Below, piece after piece: positions 18,773 to 28,164 of a DNA stretch of 64,000 nt. The stretch covers positions 1 to 64,000 of the forward strand of contig NZ_PRDB01000008.1 in assembly GCF_002925905.1 (NCBI RefSeq). Direction: 5' to 3'. The DNA is from Klebsiella michiganensis (GTDB lineage Bacteria > Pseudomonadota > Gammaproteobacteria > Enterobacterales > Enterobacteriaceae). Positions within the stretch are counted from its first letter, which is position 1, and each line of letters opens with the position of its first letter. The notes under the pieces are model-generated. The model saw only the letters and a program-made list of their open reading frames with translations, had not been told where the DNA came from and did not search any database. Made by a program: the position numbers and the translations under genes.

Positions 18773-19774
18773 ATGAACGTGAAATTCCTTGGCACCTGCA
18801 TCTTAACCGCCAGCTTACTGTTTAGCGCCGCCGCGCAGGCGCAAAGCGCGCCGGACTACGCCAGCATTATCGAGCAGGCGCATCAGAAATATAAGAGTAA
18901 CCACGACGGTAAAGTCGCCGACTATATCCCTGCCCTGGCGAGCTATAGCCCGAATAATTTCGCCATTACGCTCGCGACGGTCGAAGGCAAAATTTACCAG
19001 ACCGGCGACGTGACAAAAGCCTTTCCGATGGAATCCTTAAGTAAAGTTTTCACCCTGGCGCTGGCGATGGAGCAGCGCGGGCCGCAGGAGGTGCTGGATA
19101 AACTCGGCGCGAACGCGACCGGCCTGCCCTTCAATTCCGGCTTAGCCGTGGAGCTTACGCAAGGCGCGCCGGAGAACCCGTTAGTCAACGCCGGCGCCAT
19201 GAGCACCGTGAGCCTGATTGCGGCGAAAGACAAAACCGACCGCTGGAACAACATTCTCAACAACCTCAACGCCTGGGCCGACAGCTCCCTGAGCGTTAAC
19301 GAGCCGGTATTTCAATCCGAAATGGAGACCAATCAGCATAACCAGGCGCTGGCGATGCTGATGAATTCATACCGCAGCTTCTATGGCGACCCTCAGGAAG
19401 CCGTCGAAATCTACACCCGTCAGTGTTCGGTGGATATCACCGTTGAGCAGCTCGCCAAAATGGGGGCCGTACTCGCCAACAATGGCAAATCACCGTTCAA
19501 CGGCAAGCAGCTGCTCACCGCCAGCTACGTCCCGCAGGTGCTGGCGGAAATGGCGATCGCCGGGCTGTACGACGGCAGCGGCAAATGGCTGTACACCGTC
19601 GGTATCCCGGCAAAATCCGGCGTTGGCGGCGGAATGGTCGCCGTCGTTCCCGGGCAATACGCTATCGCCGTCTACTCCCCTCCGCTGGATGCAGCCGGCA
19701 ACAGCGTCCGCGCCCAGCAGACCATCGAGTACGTCGCGAATGCGACGCGGGCCAATCTCTTTTTAGCGAAATAG
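18773..19774 (+). CDS. Glutaminase with signal peptide (predicted periplasmic)
   Basis: A 333-residue member of the serine-dependent beta-lactamase-like glutaminase family (GlsA). It hydrolyses glutamine to glutamate and ammonia. The catalytic S-x-x-K motif is Ser88-Leu-Ser-Lys91, followed by the family's NPLVNAGAM stretch and a C-terminal [14 protein letters not shown] segment. Unlike the cytoplasmic E. coli YbaS and YneH it has a clear Sec signal peptide (basic start, hydrophobic 5-20, AQA cleavage near 23), adding about 25 residues. It lies just downstream of a glutamate-type symporter. Confidence 0.92.
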   Translation: MNVKFLGTCILTASLLFSAAAQAQSAPDYASIIEQAHQKYKSNHDGKVADYIPALASYSPNNFAITLATVEGKIYQTGDVTKAFPMESLSKVFTLALAMEQRGPQEVLDKLGANATGLPFNSGLAVELTQGAPENPLVNAGAMSTVSLIAAKDKTDRWNNILNNLNAWADSSLSVNEPVFQSEMETNQHNQALAMLMNSYRSFYGDPQEAVEIYTRQCSVDITVEQLAKMGAVLANNGKSPFNGKQLLTASYVPQVLAEMAIAGLYDGSGKWLYTVGIPAKSGVGGGMVAVVPGQYAIAVYSPPLDAAGNSVRAQQTIEYVANATRANLFLAK

Positions 19775-19785
19775 TGAGAAGTAAA

Positions 19786-21438
19786 ATGTCGAAACCCTTT
19801 GTCTGGCAGGAACTTTTTGTTCAGAGCAACGATAATACCGAATATGAACTGCTAACGAATCAACATGTTAAGGTGACAGAGTTAGATGGAGAAGAGGTCA
19901 TCAAGGTTGCGCCGGAAGCGTTAACATTGCTGGCTCAGCAGGCATTTTATGAGGCGTCGTTTTTCCTGCGCGCCGGGCACTTAAAGCAGATCGCCAGCAT
20001 CCTGCACGACCCGCAGGCCAGCGGCAACGATAAATACGTGGCGCTACAGCTGCTGCGCAACGCCGAAGTCTCGGCAAAAGGCGTGCTGCCAAACTGCCAG
20101 GATACCGGGACCGCCACCATCGTCGCGAGCAAAGGCCAGAACGTCTGGACCGGCGGTAACGACGCGGAAGCTCTGAGTCAGGGCATCTACACCACCTTTC
20201 AGGACAACAATTTACGCTATTCGCTAAATGCTCCCCTTGATATGTATACCGAGGTCAACACCGAGACCAACCTGCCCGCGCAGATTGATATCAGCGCGGT
20301 GCCGGGCAGCGAGTACCGCTTCCTCTTCGTCAATAAAGGCGGCGGTTCGGCGAACAAAGCCGCGCTATTTCAGGAAACAAAATCTATTCTGCAGCCGGAA
20401 AAACTCACCGCCTTCCTGATTGAAAAAATGAAGGCGCTGGGCACCGCCGCCTGCCCGCCGTACCACATCGCCTTTGTCGTGGGGGGCCTGTCGGCGGACC
20501 AGGCGTTGAAGGTGGCGAAGCTGGCTTCGACAAAATATTACGACAATCTGCCCACCAGCGGAAACGAACTGGGCCAGGCGTTTCGCGATACGTCGCTGGA
20601 AGCGGCGCTGCTCAAAGCCAGCCGCGAGTTCGGCATCGGCGCACAGTTTGGCGGCAAATACTTCGCCCACGACATTCGCGTGATTCGCCTGCCGCGGCAC
20701 GGCGGCTCCTGCCCTATCGCAATGGCGCTTTCCTGCTCCGCCGACCGAAACATCAAAGCCAAAATCAACAAACACGGCATCTGGCTGGAGAAGCTGGAAC
20801 ATAACCCGGGCAAGTTTATCCCTGATTCTCAGCGCATAGAAAACGGGGCGCAGACCGTCCAGCTCGATCTGAACCGGCCGCTGCGCGACATCCTCCACGA
20901 CCTGTCAGCCCTGCCCGTGGGCACCCGGCTATCGCTGAGCGGTCCGATTGTCGTCGCCCGCGACATCGCCCATGCCCAAATCAAAGCGCGTCTGGATAAC
21001 GGCGAACCGATGCCGGAGTATATGCGCAAGCATATTGTCTACTACGCCGGCCCGGCGAAAACGCCGAATAATCTGGCCTGCGGCTCGCTGGGCCCCACCA
21101 CCGGCGGACGCATGGATGGGTATGTTGACGCTTTCCAGGCGGCGGGCGGCAGTCTGATCATGCTTTCCAAAGGCAACCGCAGCCAGCAGGTGACCGAGGC
21201 CTGCCATAAACACGGCGGCTTTAATCTCGGCAGCATCGGCGGCGCGGCGGCCCTGCTGGCGCAGCAGTATGTTAAAAGTTTGCGCTGCCTGGAGTATCCG
21301 GAGCTGGGCATGGAAGCGGTATGGATGATGGAAGTCGAAAATCTGCCCGCGTTTGTGCTGGTTGACGACAAAGGCAACAACTTCTTTAGCCAGTTCGAGC
21401 AGCAGCACCGCTGCGCCACCTGTCCGGCAGGACACTAA
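19786..21438 (+). CDS. fumD: Class I fumarase, probable mesaconase (FumD-like)
   Basis: A 550-residue [4Fe-4S] hydro-lyase of the FumA/FumB family. The three cluster cysteines known in FumA are at 104 ([10 protein letters not shown]), 223 (AACPPYH) and 317 (ALSCSADRN). The GDNA-type TTGGRMDGY and NRSQQV motifs are present. It differs clearly from FumA/B. In this position it should hydrate mesaconate to (S)-citramalate, as shown for E. coli O157:H7 FumD in the equivalent cluster. The start at 19786 fits the FumA N-terminus; further in-frame starts lie inside the glutaminase gene. Confidence 0.92.
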   Translation: MSKPFVWQELFVQSNDNTEYELLTNQHVKVTELDGEEVIKVAPEALTLLAQQAFYEASFFLRAGHLKQIASILHDPQASGNDKYVALQLLRNAEVSAKGVLPNCQDTGTATIVASKGQNVWTGGNDAEALSQGIYTTFQDNNLRYSLNAPLDMYTEVNTETNLPAQIDISAVPGSEYRFLFVNKGGGSANKAALFQETKSILQPEKLTAFLIEKMKALGTAACPPYHIAFVVGGLSADQALKVAKLASTKYYDNLPTSGNELGQAFRDTSLEAALLKASREFGIGAQFGGKYFAHDIRVIRLPRHGGSCPIAMALSCSADRNIKAKINKHGIWLEKLEHNPGKFIPDSQRIENGAQTVQLDLNRPLRDILHDLSALPVGTRLSLSGPIVVARDIAHAQIKARLDNGEPMPEYMRKHIVYYAGPAKTPNNLACGSLGPTTGGRMDGYVDAFQAAGGSLIMLSKGNRSQQVTEACHKHGGFNLGSIGGAAALLAQQYVKSLRCLEYPELGMEAVWMMEVENLPAFVLVDDKGNNFFSQFEQQHRCATCPAGH

Positions 21439-21447
21439 GGAGCATTT

Positions 21448-22050
21448 ATGCACGCGCGAGGCAATCCCGACCGCCATCGTCAGCGCCAGCAGAAGCTGAA
21501 AACGCAGGTTGCTACCCGCGTGGCGGCGGCAACGGAGCAAAAAGGCATTCTGATCGTCTTCACCGGCAACGGCAAAGGTAAATCCACCGCCGCCTTCGGT
21601 ACGGCAACGCGCGCCGTCGGCCACGGTAAGCGCGTCGGTGCTGCCCAGTTCATTAAAGGTCAGTGGGATAATGGAGAGTACAACACGCTGCATCCGCTCG
21701 GCGTTGAGTTTCACATTATGGGCACCGGCTTTACCTGGGAAACGCAAAACCGGGAGGCAGATATCGAGGCGGCGTCGGCCGTATGGCAGGAGTGCAAGCG
21801 CATGCTGGCCGACCCGAGCTACGATCTGGTGGTGCTGGATGAACTTACCTATATGCTGGCGTATCACTATCTGGATACTCAGGAAGTGATCGCGGCGATA
21901 GAGAATCGTCCGCCGCGGCAGAACGTGATTGTCACCGGCCGCGGCTGCCACGCCCGGCTGCTGGAGCTTGCCGATACGGTTAGTGAGCTGCGTCCGGTGA
22001 AGCATGCCTTTGACAGCGGTATTCAGGCGCAGGTGGGAATCGACTGGTAG
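21448..22050 (+). CDS. Cob(I)alamin adenosyltransferase (BtuR/CobO type)
   Basis: A 200-residue ATP:corrinoid adenosyltransferase. The P-loop GNGKGKST is at 41-47 and the acceptor motif VVLDELTYM and RPVKHAFDSGIQAQVGIDW end match E. coli BtuR throughout. It makes adenosylcobalamin, the cofactor of glutamate mutase. It starts after an AAGGAG ribosome site that overlaps the fumD stop and ends the island operon. It is presumably a second, dedicated copy next to the usual btuR near the trp region (inference). Confidence 0.94.
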   Translation: MHARGNPDRHRQRQQKLKTQVATRVAAATEQKGILIVFTGNGKGKSTAAFGTATRAVGHGKRVGAAQFIKGQWDNGEYNTLHPLGVEFHIMGTGFTWETQNREADIEAASAVWQECKRMLADPSYDLVVLDELTYMLAYHYLDTQEVIAAIENRPPRQNVIVTGRGCHARLLELADTVSELRPVKHAFDSGIQAQVGIDW

Positions 22051-22055
22051 TTTTA

Positions 22056-22557
22056 CCCGGCTCGCGCTGCGCTTAGCCGGGCTACGGGTTCACAGCGTTC
22101 TGCGGGCCGGTAGCCCGGACAGATGCGCAGCATCGCCTCCGGGAAATTCAGCCGCTCTGCGCTATGCTCCCGGGGGTGGCGCTCGACGCGCCTTGCCCGG
22201 GCTACGGGTTCACAGCGTTCTGCGGGCCGGTAGCCCGGACAGATGCGCAGCATCGCCTCCGGGAAACTCAGCCACTCTGCGCTATGCTCCCGGGGGCGGC
22301 GCTCGACGCGCCTTGCCCGGGCTACGGGTTCACAGCGTTCTGCGGGCCGGTAGCCCGGACAGATGCGCAGCATCGCCTCCGGGAAATTCAGCCACTCTGC
22401 GCTATGCTCCCGGGGGCGGCGCTTGATGCGCCTTGCCCGGGCTACAGGTTCACCGCCGTCTGCGGGCCGGTAGCCCGGACAGATGCGCAGCATCGCCTCC
22501 GGGAGATGATGCCGCTCTGCGCCCGGCACCGCCGTCTGCGGCCCGGATAACGCGCCG
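22056..22557. repeat. Tandem array of 120-bp REP/BIME-type units
   Basis: Units begin GCTACRGGTTCAC at 22081, 22201, 22321 and 22441, an exact 120-base period. The first three copies differ by only a few bases; the fourth decays after about 22520 and a partial unit precedes the first. Each holds two opposed GC-rich palindromes: GTAGCCCGGACAG...CTCCGGGA and CTCCCGGG...CCCGGGCTAC. The array fills the whole space between the convergent adenosyltransferase and lysR genes. Open frames through it are repeat artefacts. Confidence 0.9.
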
Positions 22558-23460
22558 TCAGGCTGCCGAGACCACCGATTTTTGCAGCAGCCACTCGCGG
22601 AATACCTGTAAATGTCGGGATTCCGCTTTATCCTCCTGCCACGTCATAATGAAGCGGTTGCCGGTGCGAATCGGCACATCGCAGGGGATCACCATCTCAC
22701 CGCTATCCAGGTCATGCTGAATGGCAAAACGCGGCAGCAGCGCCACCCCCAGGTTCGAACGCACCGCCGCAATCAGCATTGAGAGCAGGTCAAAACGCGG
22801 ACCGATGTTGATCTGCGGGCTGGTGATATTCGACAGCGCAAACCACTCCTGCCAGCCGTGAATTCGCGTGCTTTGATGCAGCAGCGGAAACTCGCCCAGC
22901 AGCTCCTCGACCGCCAGCTTCTGCCCGGGTTCGGACAGCAGCCCGCAGCCGCACACCGGCAGAATTTCCTCTTCGAACAGATACTCAACCTCCGCCCACG
23001 GCGAGCAAAAATCCTCGCGCATAATGGCGGCATCGTACTCGCGGCTAAGAAAATCGCCAATATTAGCCAGCGAATGAATATTAACGATAATGCCCGGATG
23101 TAATTTATTAAACTCGCGCAGGTTGGGGATCAGCCAGTGGGTGCTAAAGGTAGGATTGACGGCCAGCTCAAGCACCTGCACCGTCGGTTGCCATGTCATA
23201 ATGGAGTTGGTATCACGTTCCAGTTTGTTAAGCGTTTCCTTAACGATAGTCAAATAATGCTTGCCAGCCGCATTTAAAAAAATCCTTTTTTTAGCATGAT
23301 TAAATAATGACGTATGGAGGAAATCCTCCAGCGCCGTGACCTGTCGGAACACGGCGCTTTGTGTTAAAGCCAACTCTTCCGCTGCCCGAGTATAACTTTC
23401 GTGGCGAGCCACAACCTCAAAGGTCACCAGTAATTCAGTTTTGGGGATTTTTCCTCTCAT
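22558..23460 (-). CDS. LysR family transcriptional regulator (GcvA-like)
   Basis: A 300-residue regulator. It has an N-terminal winged helix (about 5-62, with ELALTQSAVFRQVTALEDFL) and a periplasmic-binding-like effector domain (about 90-295, with LGVALLPRF). It most resembles the GcvA/AmpR branch. The start at 23460 has a GGAAG ribosome site 5 bases upstream; an ATG 12 bases further up has none. It faces the catabolic island and is the first of two regulators between it and sucABCD, so control of the island is probable but inferred. Confidence 0.9.
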   Translation of the reverse strand: MRGKIPKTELLVTFEVVARHESYTRAAEELALTQSAVFRQVTALEDFLHTSLFNHAKKRIFLNAAGKHYLTIVKETLNKLERDTNSIMTWQPTVQVLELAVNPTFSTHWLIPNLREFNKLHPGIIVNIHSLANIGDFLSREYDAAIMREDFCSPWAEVEYLFEEEILPVCGCGLLSEPGQKLAVEELLGEFPLLHQSTRIHGWQEWFALSNITSPQINIGPRFDLLSMLIAAVRSNLGVALLPRFAIQHDLDSGEMVIPCDVPIRTGNRFIMTWQEDKAESRHLQVFREWLLQKSVVSAA

Positions 23461-23855
23461 AACGTCTTCCATTTACGGCGTGCAAAAAATTGTTTAATAG
23501 ATAAAAAAAGCGCGCAAGGACATCAGATTAGCCCCGGGTGTTATATTTTATTTTACCTTCAGATGTCATTGATCTATTCCATGATAAATGCACACTGTTA
23601 TTGATCAAATAATAACCAATAATACCCAGGCACTACAATAAACACAATTTAAACAATGTGATTGCCATGCAAATAACAGCAATAAGTTGTCAATATTTTT
23701 TCACATTAACTTGTTTATTTGCGAAGTCAGTCGATGAGACGATGAAATTTAATTGCCCGCTGGTGAGCATAAATGAAAATTTTTCCGCGATCGGCCACAC
23801 ATTATGAGCGCTCCAGGAAAAATCTGTATTAACGATAAAACGGCGGCTAATCGAC
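23461..23855. other. Intergenic region between lysR and araC-type genes
   Basis: No gene is supported here. The part next to lysR (23480-23720) is AT-rich and should hold the lysR promoter; it contains a TTGATCAA palindrome near 23611. The rest follows the 3' end of the AraC-type gene and has no clear terminator. Confidence 0.5.
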
Positions 23856-24539
23856 TTACCGTGAAGCGGCTGCGAGATGCCGATCGCGGAACGACTGCGG
23901 GCTGGTGCGATGAGCGGCGCGAAACACCCGACAAAAGTAGCTGGTTTGCGCAAACTGAAGCTTACGCGCTACGCTGTCTACCGAATATGACGGATCGCCA
24001 AGCAGTTCTCCGGCACGCTGCATTTTGCGCTGATTAACCCAGACTTTAAAATTCACCCCCTGGCGTTTTTTAAAAAAACGACTAAAATAATTTGCGCTTA
24101 AACAAACGTGAGCGGCGACGGCCTCTAAAGACAGCTCACCATATAAATTTTCATCAATATAGCGTAATGCCGACAGCAGTTTTATTTCATGCGACGATTT
24201 TTGCGAATAATAAAACTCTCTCTTATGCCACAACGGTTTCTCGTCCACTTCACTGTTTTCTGCAATCGCAGACATATTATTAACGATAAAATGCAGTAAT
24301 CGTATCGCCGCCGCCCGATGCTGGTTGTCGGTCGCGTTATGATGGTCGCAAATAATATAACCGGATAATGTATTGTCCTGAATCAGCGGTAAGGCAAAGA
24401 AATTTAACCCACCATAGCCAGCAGGTAATCGATTGTCATTCGCCTCAATCACCGTGGTCTCCAGCCCGGTAGCCCGCGAAAAAAGCGCTGCCAGCGAGCT
24501 AAAGCTCTCCCATTGTTCATGCATTTTCTTTCGCACCAC
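23856..24539 (-). CDS. AraC family transcriptional regulator with PocR-like N-terminus
   Basis: A C-terminal AraC DNA-binding domain of about 100 residues has both helix-turn-helices (LSLEAVAAHVCLSANYFSRFF and the SVDSVARKLQFAQTSYF region). The N-terminal 120 residues look like a PocR/GAF-type sensor (LAALFSRATGLETTVIEAND), though without its usual cysteines. The start is uncertain: a GTG at 24539 has a GGGGA ribosome site, an ATG follows at 24524, and the longest frame reaches 24626 with no site. PocR regulates B12-linked operons in Salmonella, so a role at the B12-dependent island is attractive but unproven. Confidence 0.85.
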   Translation of the reverse strand: MVRKKMHEQWESFSSLAALFSRATGLETTVIEANDNRLPAGYGGLNFFALPLIQDNTLSGYIICDHHNATDNQHRAAAIRLLHFIVNNMSAIAENSEVDEKPLWHKREFYYSQKSSHEIKLLSALRYIDENLYGELSLEAVAAHVCLSANYFSRFFKKRQGVNFKVWVNQRKMQRAGELLGDPSYSVDSVARKLQFAQTSYFCRVFRAAHRTSPQSFRDRHLAAASR

Positions 24540-24703
24540 ATTATTCCCCACCGCCTTTTGCAAGCACTTAATATGCAAAATAGCGCGGATAAAAAGGATG
24601 ATGCCGGACGCAAAAAATAATCTCATTTGCGCAGATGAATATGATTAAACGGCATGAAATCGCGGGCGAAAACGGCGTAACGCCTGATGGCGCAGTGGCA
24701 GGC

Positions 24704-24729
24704 AAAAAAAAGGCCATCATCAGATGGCC
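24704..24729 (-). terminator. Rho-independent terminator of the sdh-suc operon
   Basis: On the minus strand a perfect 7-bp stem GGCCATC-tgat-GATGGCC is followed at once by eight T residues. It lies about 60 bases after the sucD stop and is one-directional. Confidence 0.9.
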
Positions 24730-24780
24730 AACCATGTCGAAATTGGACCAGCCCTTAACCATGCAGAACGTCAGGGCTGT
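24704..24780 (-). ncRNA. sdhX: Candidate SdhX-type small RNA from the sucD 3' UTR
   Basis: The 3' UTR after sucD has an upstream stem CAGCCCT/AGGGCTG, a linker (GTCCAATTTCGACATGGT) and the strong terminator with a long U-tail, the usual layout of an Hfq-bound 3'-UTR RNA. In E. coli, SdhX (RybD) is processed from this position and represses ackA. The 5' end here is a guess. Confidence 0.5.
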
Positions 24781-24791
24781 TTTTTTACTTA

Positions 24792-25661
24792 TTACTTAAT
24801 TACGGTTTTCAGCGCTTCGCCGATATCGGCCAGGCTGCGAACGGTCTTCACGCCAGCGGCTTCCAGCGCGGCGAATTTCTCATCCGCCGTCCCTTTACCA
24901 CCGGCAATGATGGCGCCCGCGTGACCCATACGTTTGCCTTTCGGCGCGGTCACGCCGGCGATGTAGCCGACAACCGGTTTGGTCACGTGATCTTTGATGT
25001 AAGCGGCCGCTTCTTCTTCCGCGCTACCGCCGATCTCACCGATCATGACGATCGCTTCGGTCTGCGGATCTTCCTGGAACAGCTTCAGGATATCGATGAA
25101 GTTAGAGCCCGGGATCGGGTCGCCGCCGATGCCCACGCAGGTGGACTGGCCGAAGCCGTAATCAGTGGTCTGCTTAACCGCTTCATAGGTCAGGGTACCG
25201 GAACGGGAAACGATGCCCACTTTACCCGGCTGGTGAATGTGGCCCGGCATGATGCCGATTTTGCATTCGCCTGGGGTGATCACGCCCGGGCAGTTTGGCC
25301 CGATCATGCGCACGCCCGCTTCATCCAGCTTCACCTTCACAGTCAGCATATCCAGCGTCGGGATGCCTTCGGTGATGGTGATAATCAGCTTAATGCCTGC
25401 ATCGATAGCTTCCAGGATGGAGTCTTTGCAGAACGGCGCCGGAACGTAGATAACGGATGCGGTTGCGCCGGTCGCTTCTACCGCTTCGCGCACGGTGTTG
25501 AACACCGGCAGGCCCAGATGGGTGGTGCCGCCTTTGCCCGGCGTTACGCCGCCAACCATTTGCGTACCGTAAGCGATGGCTTGTTCAGAGTGGAATGTAC
25601 CCTGGCTACCGGTGAAGCCCTGGCAGATAACCTTGGTATCTTTATTAATTAAAACGGACAT
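24792..25661 (-). CDS. sucD: Succinate-CoA ligase, ADP-forming, subunit alpha
   Basis: A 289-residue alpha subunit of succinyl-CoA synthetase, which makes ATP while converting succinyl-CoA to succinate in the TCA cycle. It has an N-terminal CoA-binding Rossmann domain ([12 protein letters not shown]) and the phosphohistidine segment [14 protein letters not shown] around His246. It shares one base with the sucC stop (TAATG). It is the last gene of sdhCDAB-sucABCD, before a strong terminator. Confidence 0.98.
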   Translation of the reverse strand: MSVLINKDTKVICQGFTGSQGTFHSEQAIAYGTQMVGGVTPGKGGTTHLGLPVFNTVREAVEATGATASVIYVPAPFCKDSILEAIDAGIKLIITITEGIPTLDMLTVKVKLDEAGVRMIGPNCPGVITPGECKIGIMPGHIHQPGKVGIVSRSGTLTYEAVKQTTDYGFGQSTCVGIGGDPIPGSNFIDILKLFQEDPQTEAIVMIGEIGGSAEEEAAAYIKDHVTKPVVGYIAGVTAPKGKRMGHAGAIIAGGKGTADEKFAALEAAGVKTVRSLADIGEALKTVIK

Positions 25662-26827
25662 TATTTCCCCTCCACTGCGGCAACAACCTGCTGAGCTGCA
25701 TCCGTCAGACTTTTCGCTGCAATAATATTCAGGCCGCTGTCAGCCAGTTTCTTCGCGCCCAGTTCGGCGTTGTTACCTTCCAGACGAACCACTACCGGGA
25801 CGTTAACGCCCACTTCGGCTACCGCGCCGATGATGCCGTCGGCAATCAGGTCGCAGCGTACGATACCGCCGAAGATGTTAACCAGAACCGCTTTTACGTT
25901 GTCGTCAGAGAGGATGATTTTAAACGCTTCGGTGACGCGCTCTTTGGTTGCGCCGCCGCCAACGTCGAGGAAGTTAGCCGGTTCGCCGCCGTGCAGCTTA
26001 ACGATGTCCATGGTACCCATCGCCAGGCCCGCGCCGTTAACCATGCAGCCGATGTTGCCGTCCAGCGCGACGTAGTTCAGCTCCCACTGCGCCGCCTGAG
26101 CTTCGCGCGGGTCTTCCTGCGACTGGTCGCGCATTTCGCGCAGATCCGGCTGGCGGAACAGCGCGTTGCCGTCAGCGCCCAGTTTACCGTCGAGACAGAT
26201 CAGGTCGCCCTGCTTAGTGATCACCAGCGGGTTGATTTCGATCAGCGCCAGGTCGCGCTCAAGGAAAATGGTCGCCAGGCCCATAAAGATTTTGGTGAAC
26301 TGCTGAACCTGTTTACCTTCCAGACCCAGTTTGAACGCCAGTTCGCGGCCCTGGTAAGGCATCGGACCCGCCAGCGGATCGATGGCGATTTTGTGGATCA
26401 GGTGCGGGGTCTCTTCCGCCACTTTTTCGATTTCCACGCCGCCTTCGGTAGAGGCCATAAAGACCACGCGACGGGAGCTACGGTCAACAACCGCGCCCAG
26501 GTACAGCTCTTTATCAATATCGGTCGCCGCTTCAACCAGAATCTGGTTAACCGGCTGGCCGTTCGCATCTGTTTGATAGGTGACGAGGCGTTTGCCCAGC
26601 CAGTGTTCAGCAAATGCGCGAATGTCTTCTTTGCTCTTCACTACTTTCACACCGCCCGCTTTGCCGCGGCCACCAGCGTGAACCTGACATTTCACTACCC
26701 ACGGACCCGCGCCGATTTTTGAAGCGGCTTCTTCTGCTTCACGCGGAGTAGTACAGGCATAACCCACCGGCGCCGGTAAGCCATAGCGGGCAAAGAGTTG
26801 TTTTGCCTGATATTCATGTAAGTTCAT
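25661..26827 (-). CDS. sucC: Succinate-CoA ligase, ADP-forming, subunit beta
   Basis: A 388-residue beta subunit with an N-terminal ATP-grasp domain ([34 protein letters not shown]) and a C-terminal domain with [13 protein letters not shown] that contacts the phosphohistidine loop of SucD. It has the E. coli length. It is preceded by a 99-base gap with a REP-like palindrome after sucB and overlaps sucD by one base. Confidence 0.98.
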   Translation of the reverse strand: MNLHEYQAKQLFARYGLPAPVGYACTTPREAEEAASKIGAGPWVVKCQVHAGGRGKAGGVKVVKSKEDIRAFAEHWLGKRLVTYQTDANGQPVNQILVEAATDIDKELYLGAVVDRSSRRVVFMASTEGGVEIEKVAEETPHLIHKIAIDPLAGPMPYQGRELAFKLGLEGKQVQQFTKIFMGLATIFLERDLALIEINPLVITKQGDLICLDGKLGADGNALFRQPDLREMRDQSQEDPREAQAAQWELNYVALDGNIGCMVNGAGLAMGTMDIVKLHGGEPANFLDVGGGATKERVTEAFKIILSDDNVKAVLVNIFGGIVRCDLIADGIIGAVAEVGVNVPVVVRLEGNNAELGAKKLADSGLNIIAAKSLTDAAQQVVAAVEGK

Positions 26828-26864
26828 GTGTTCAGTCCATCCTTCAGGGAATAATTATAAACCT

Positions 26865-26904
26865 GTAGGCCTGATAATGGCGCTCGCGCGCTTTACCCGG
26901 CCTA
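26865..26904. repeat. REP-like palindrome between sucB and sucC
   Basis: The 40-base element has GTAGGCC and GGCCTAC ends and an inner GCGC-tcgc-GCGC... stem, in the 99-base sucB-sucC gap. As RNA it makes a stable hairpin that may set the relative stability of the sucAB and sucCD messages. Confidence 0.75.
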
Positions 26905-26926
26905 CGGTAGGTCATACTCTTGCTGA

Positions 26927-28150
26927 CTACACGTCCAGCAGCAGACGAGTCGGGTCTTCCAGCAGCTCTTTAATCGCAACCAGGTAGCCAACCGACTCAC
27001 GTCCGTCGATCAGACGATGGTCGTAGGAGAGCGCCAGGTACATCATCGGCAGAATTTCCACCTTACCATTCACCGCCATCGGACGATCTTTGATGGCATG
27101 CATACCCAGAATCGCGCTCTGCGGCGGGTTGATGATCGGCGTGGACATCAGAGAACCGAATACGCCGCCGTTGGTAATGGTGAAGTTACCGCCGGTCAGG
27201 TCGTCTACGGTCAGCTTGCCGTCGCGGCCTTTTACTGCCAGCTCTTTAATTTTCTTCTCGATATCCGCCATGCCCAGCAGATCGACGTCGCGCAGAACCG
27301 GGGTGACCAGGCCGCGAGGCGTGGAGACCGCCATGCTGACGTCGAAATAGTTGTGGTACACCACGTCGTCGCCATCGATAGAGGCGTTCACTTCCGGATA
27401 GCGTTTCAGCGCTTCCACGACCGCCTTCACGTAGAAGGACATGAAGCCCAGGCGGATACCGTGACGTTTTTCAAACGCGTCACCGTACTGCTTACGCAGA
27501 TCCATAATCGGCTTCATGTTGACTTCGTTGAAGGTCGTCAGCATGGCGGTGGAGTTTTTCGCTTCCAGCAGACGCTCGGCAACGCGTTTGCGCAGACGGG
27601 TCATCGGCACGCGTTTTTCCGAGCGGTGGCCCAGCTGCGGAGCCGGAGCAGCTGCAGCGGGCGCAGCCGCCGGGGCTTGAGCTTTAGCCGGAGCGCTCGC
27701 CAGATGCTTCTCCACGTCTTCGCGGGTCAGGCGGCCGCCAACGCCGGTGCCTTTAATGGCCGCCGCGTCGAGGCTGTGTTCCGCAAGAAGACGGCGAATC
27801 GCCGGGCTCAGCGCATCGTTGTTTTGTTCTTCCAGAGAAGCCTGCTGGCGCTGGGCCGGAGTAGACTCTTTGGCGTCGGCTTTCGCGCCGGACTCTTTGC
27901 CCGCGCTGTTGCCTTCACGCAGGCGGCCGAGGATCTGACGAGAGAGCACGGTGGCGCCTTCGTCTTCAATGACCGCGTCCAGAATGCCATCCGCTGAAGC
28001 CGGTACTTCCAGTACCACTTTGTCAGTTTCGATTTCTACCAGCACTTCGTCACGAACAACCGCATCGCCCGGTTTTTTATGCCAGGTGGCAACCGTTGCG
28101 TCAGCTACGGACTCAGGCAGGTCGGGAACCAGAATATCTACGCTACTCAT
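26927..28150 (-). CDS. sucB: 2-oxoglutarate dehydrogenase E2, dihydrolipoamide succinyltransferase
   Basis: The 407-residue core of the 2-oxoglutarate dehydrogenase complex. It has a lipoyl domain (1-80, lipoylated Lys44 in ETDKVVLEV), an Ala/Pro-rich linker with the peripheral-subunit-binding domain (about 113-150, [11 protein letters not shown]), and a catalytic domain (about 180-407) with the [10 protein letters not shown] motif holding the active His and Asp. It forms a 24-mer core and lies 14 bases after sucA. Confidence 0.98.
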   Translation of the reverse strand: MSSVDILVPDLPESVADATVATWHKKPGDAVVRDEVLVEIETDKVVLEVPASADGILDAVIEDEGATVLSRQILGRLREGNSAGKESGAKADAKESTPAQRQQASLEEQNNDALSPAIRRLLAEHSLDAAAIKGTGVGGRLTREDVEKHLASAPAKAQAPAAAPAAAAPAPQLGHRSEKRVPMTRLRKRVAERLLEAKNSTAMLTTFNEVNMKPIMDLRKQYGDAFEKRHGIRLGFMSFYVKAVVEALKRYPEVNASIDGDDVVYHNYFDVSMAVSTPRGLVTPVLRDVDLLGMADIEKKIKELAVKGRDGKLTVDDLTGGNFTITNGGVFGSLMSTPIINPPQSAILGMHAIKDRPMAVNGKVEILPMMYLALSYDHRLIDGRESVGYLVAIKELLEDPTRLLLDV

Positions 28151-28164
28151 TATGTATCCTTTAA

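Noticed and set aside
22004-22550. Open frames of 128-158 residues on both strands over the repeat array
   Set aside because: The predicted proteins simply repeat a 40-residue unit imposed by the 120-base DNA repeat (a multiple of three), with no ribosome site or known family.
22056-22557. CRISPR array
   Set aside because: Units are tandem 120-base copies without unique spacers, and no cas genes are nearby.
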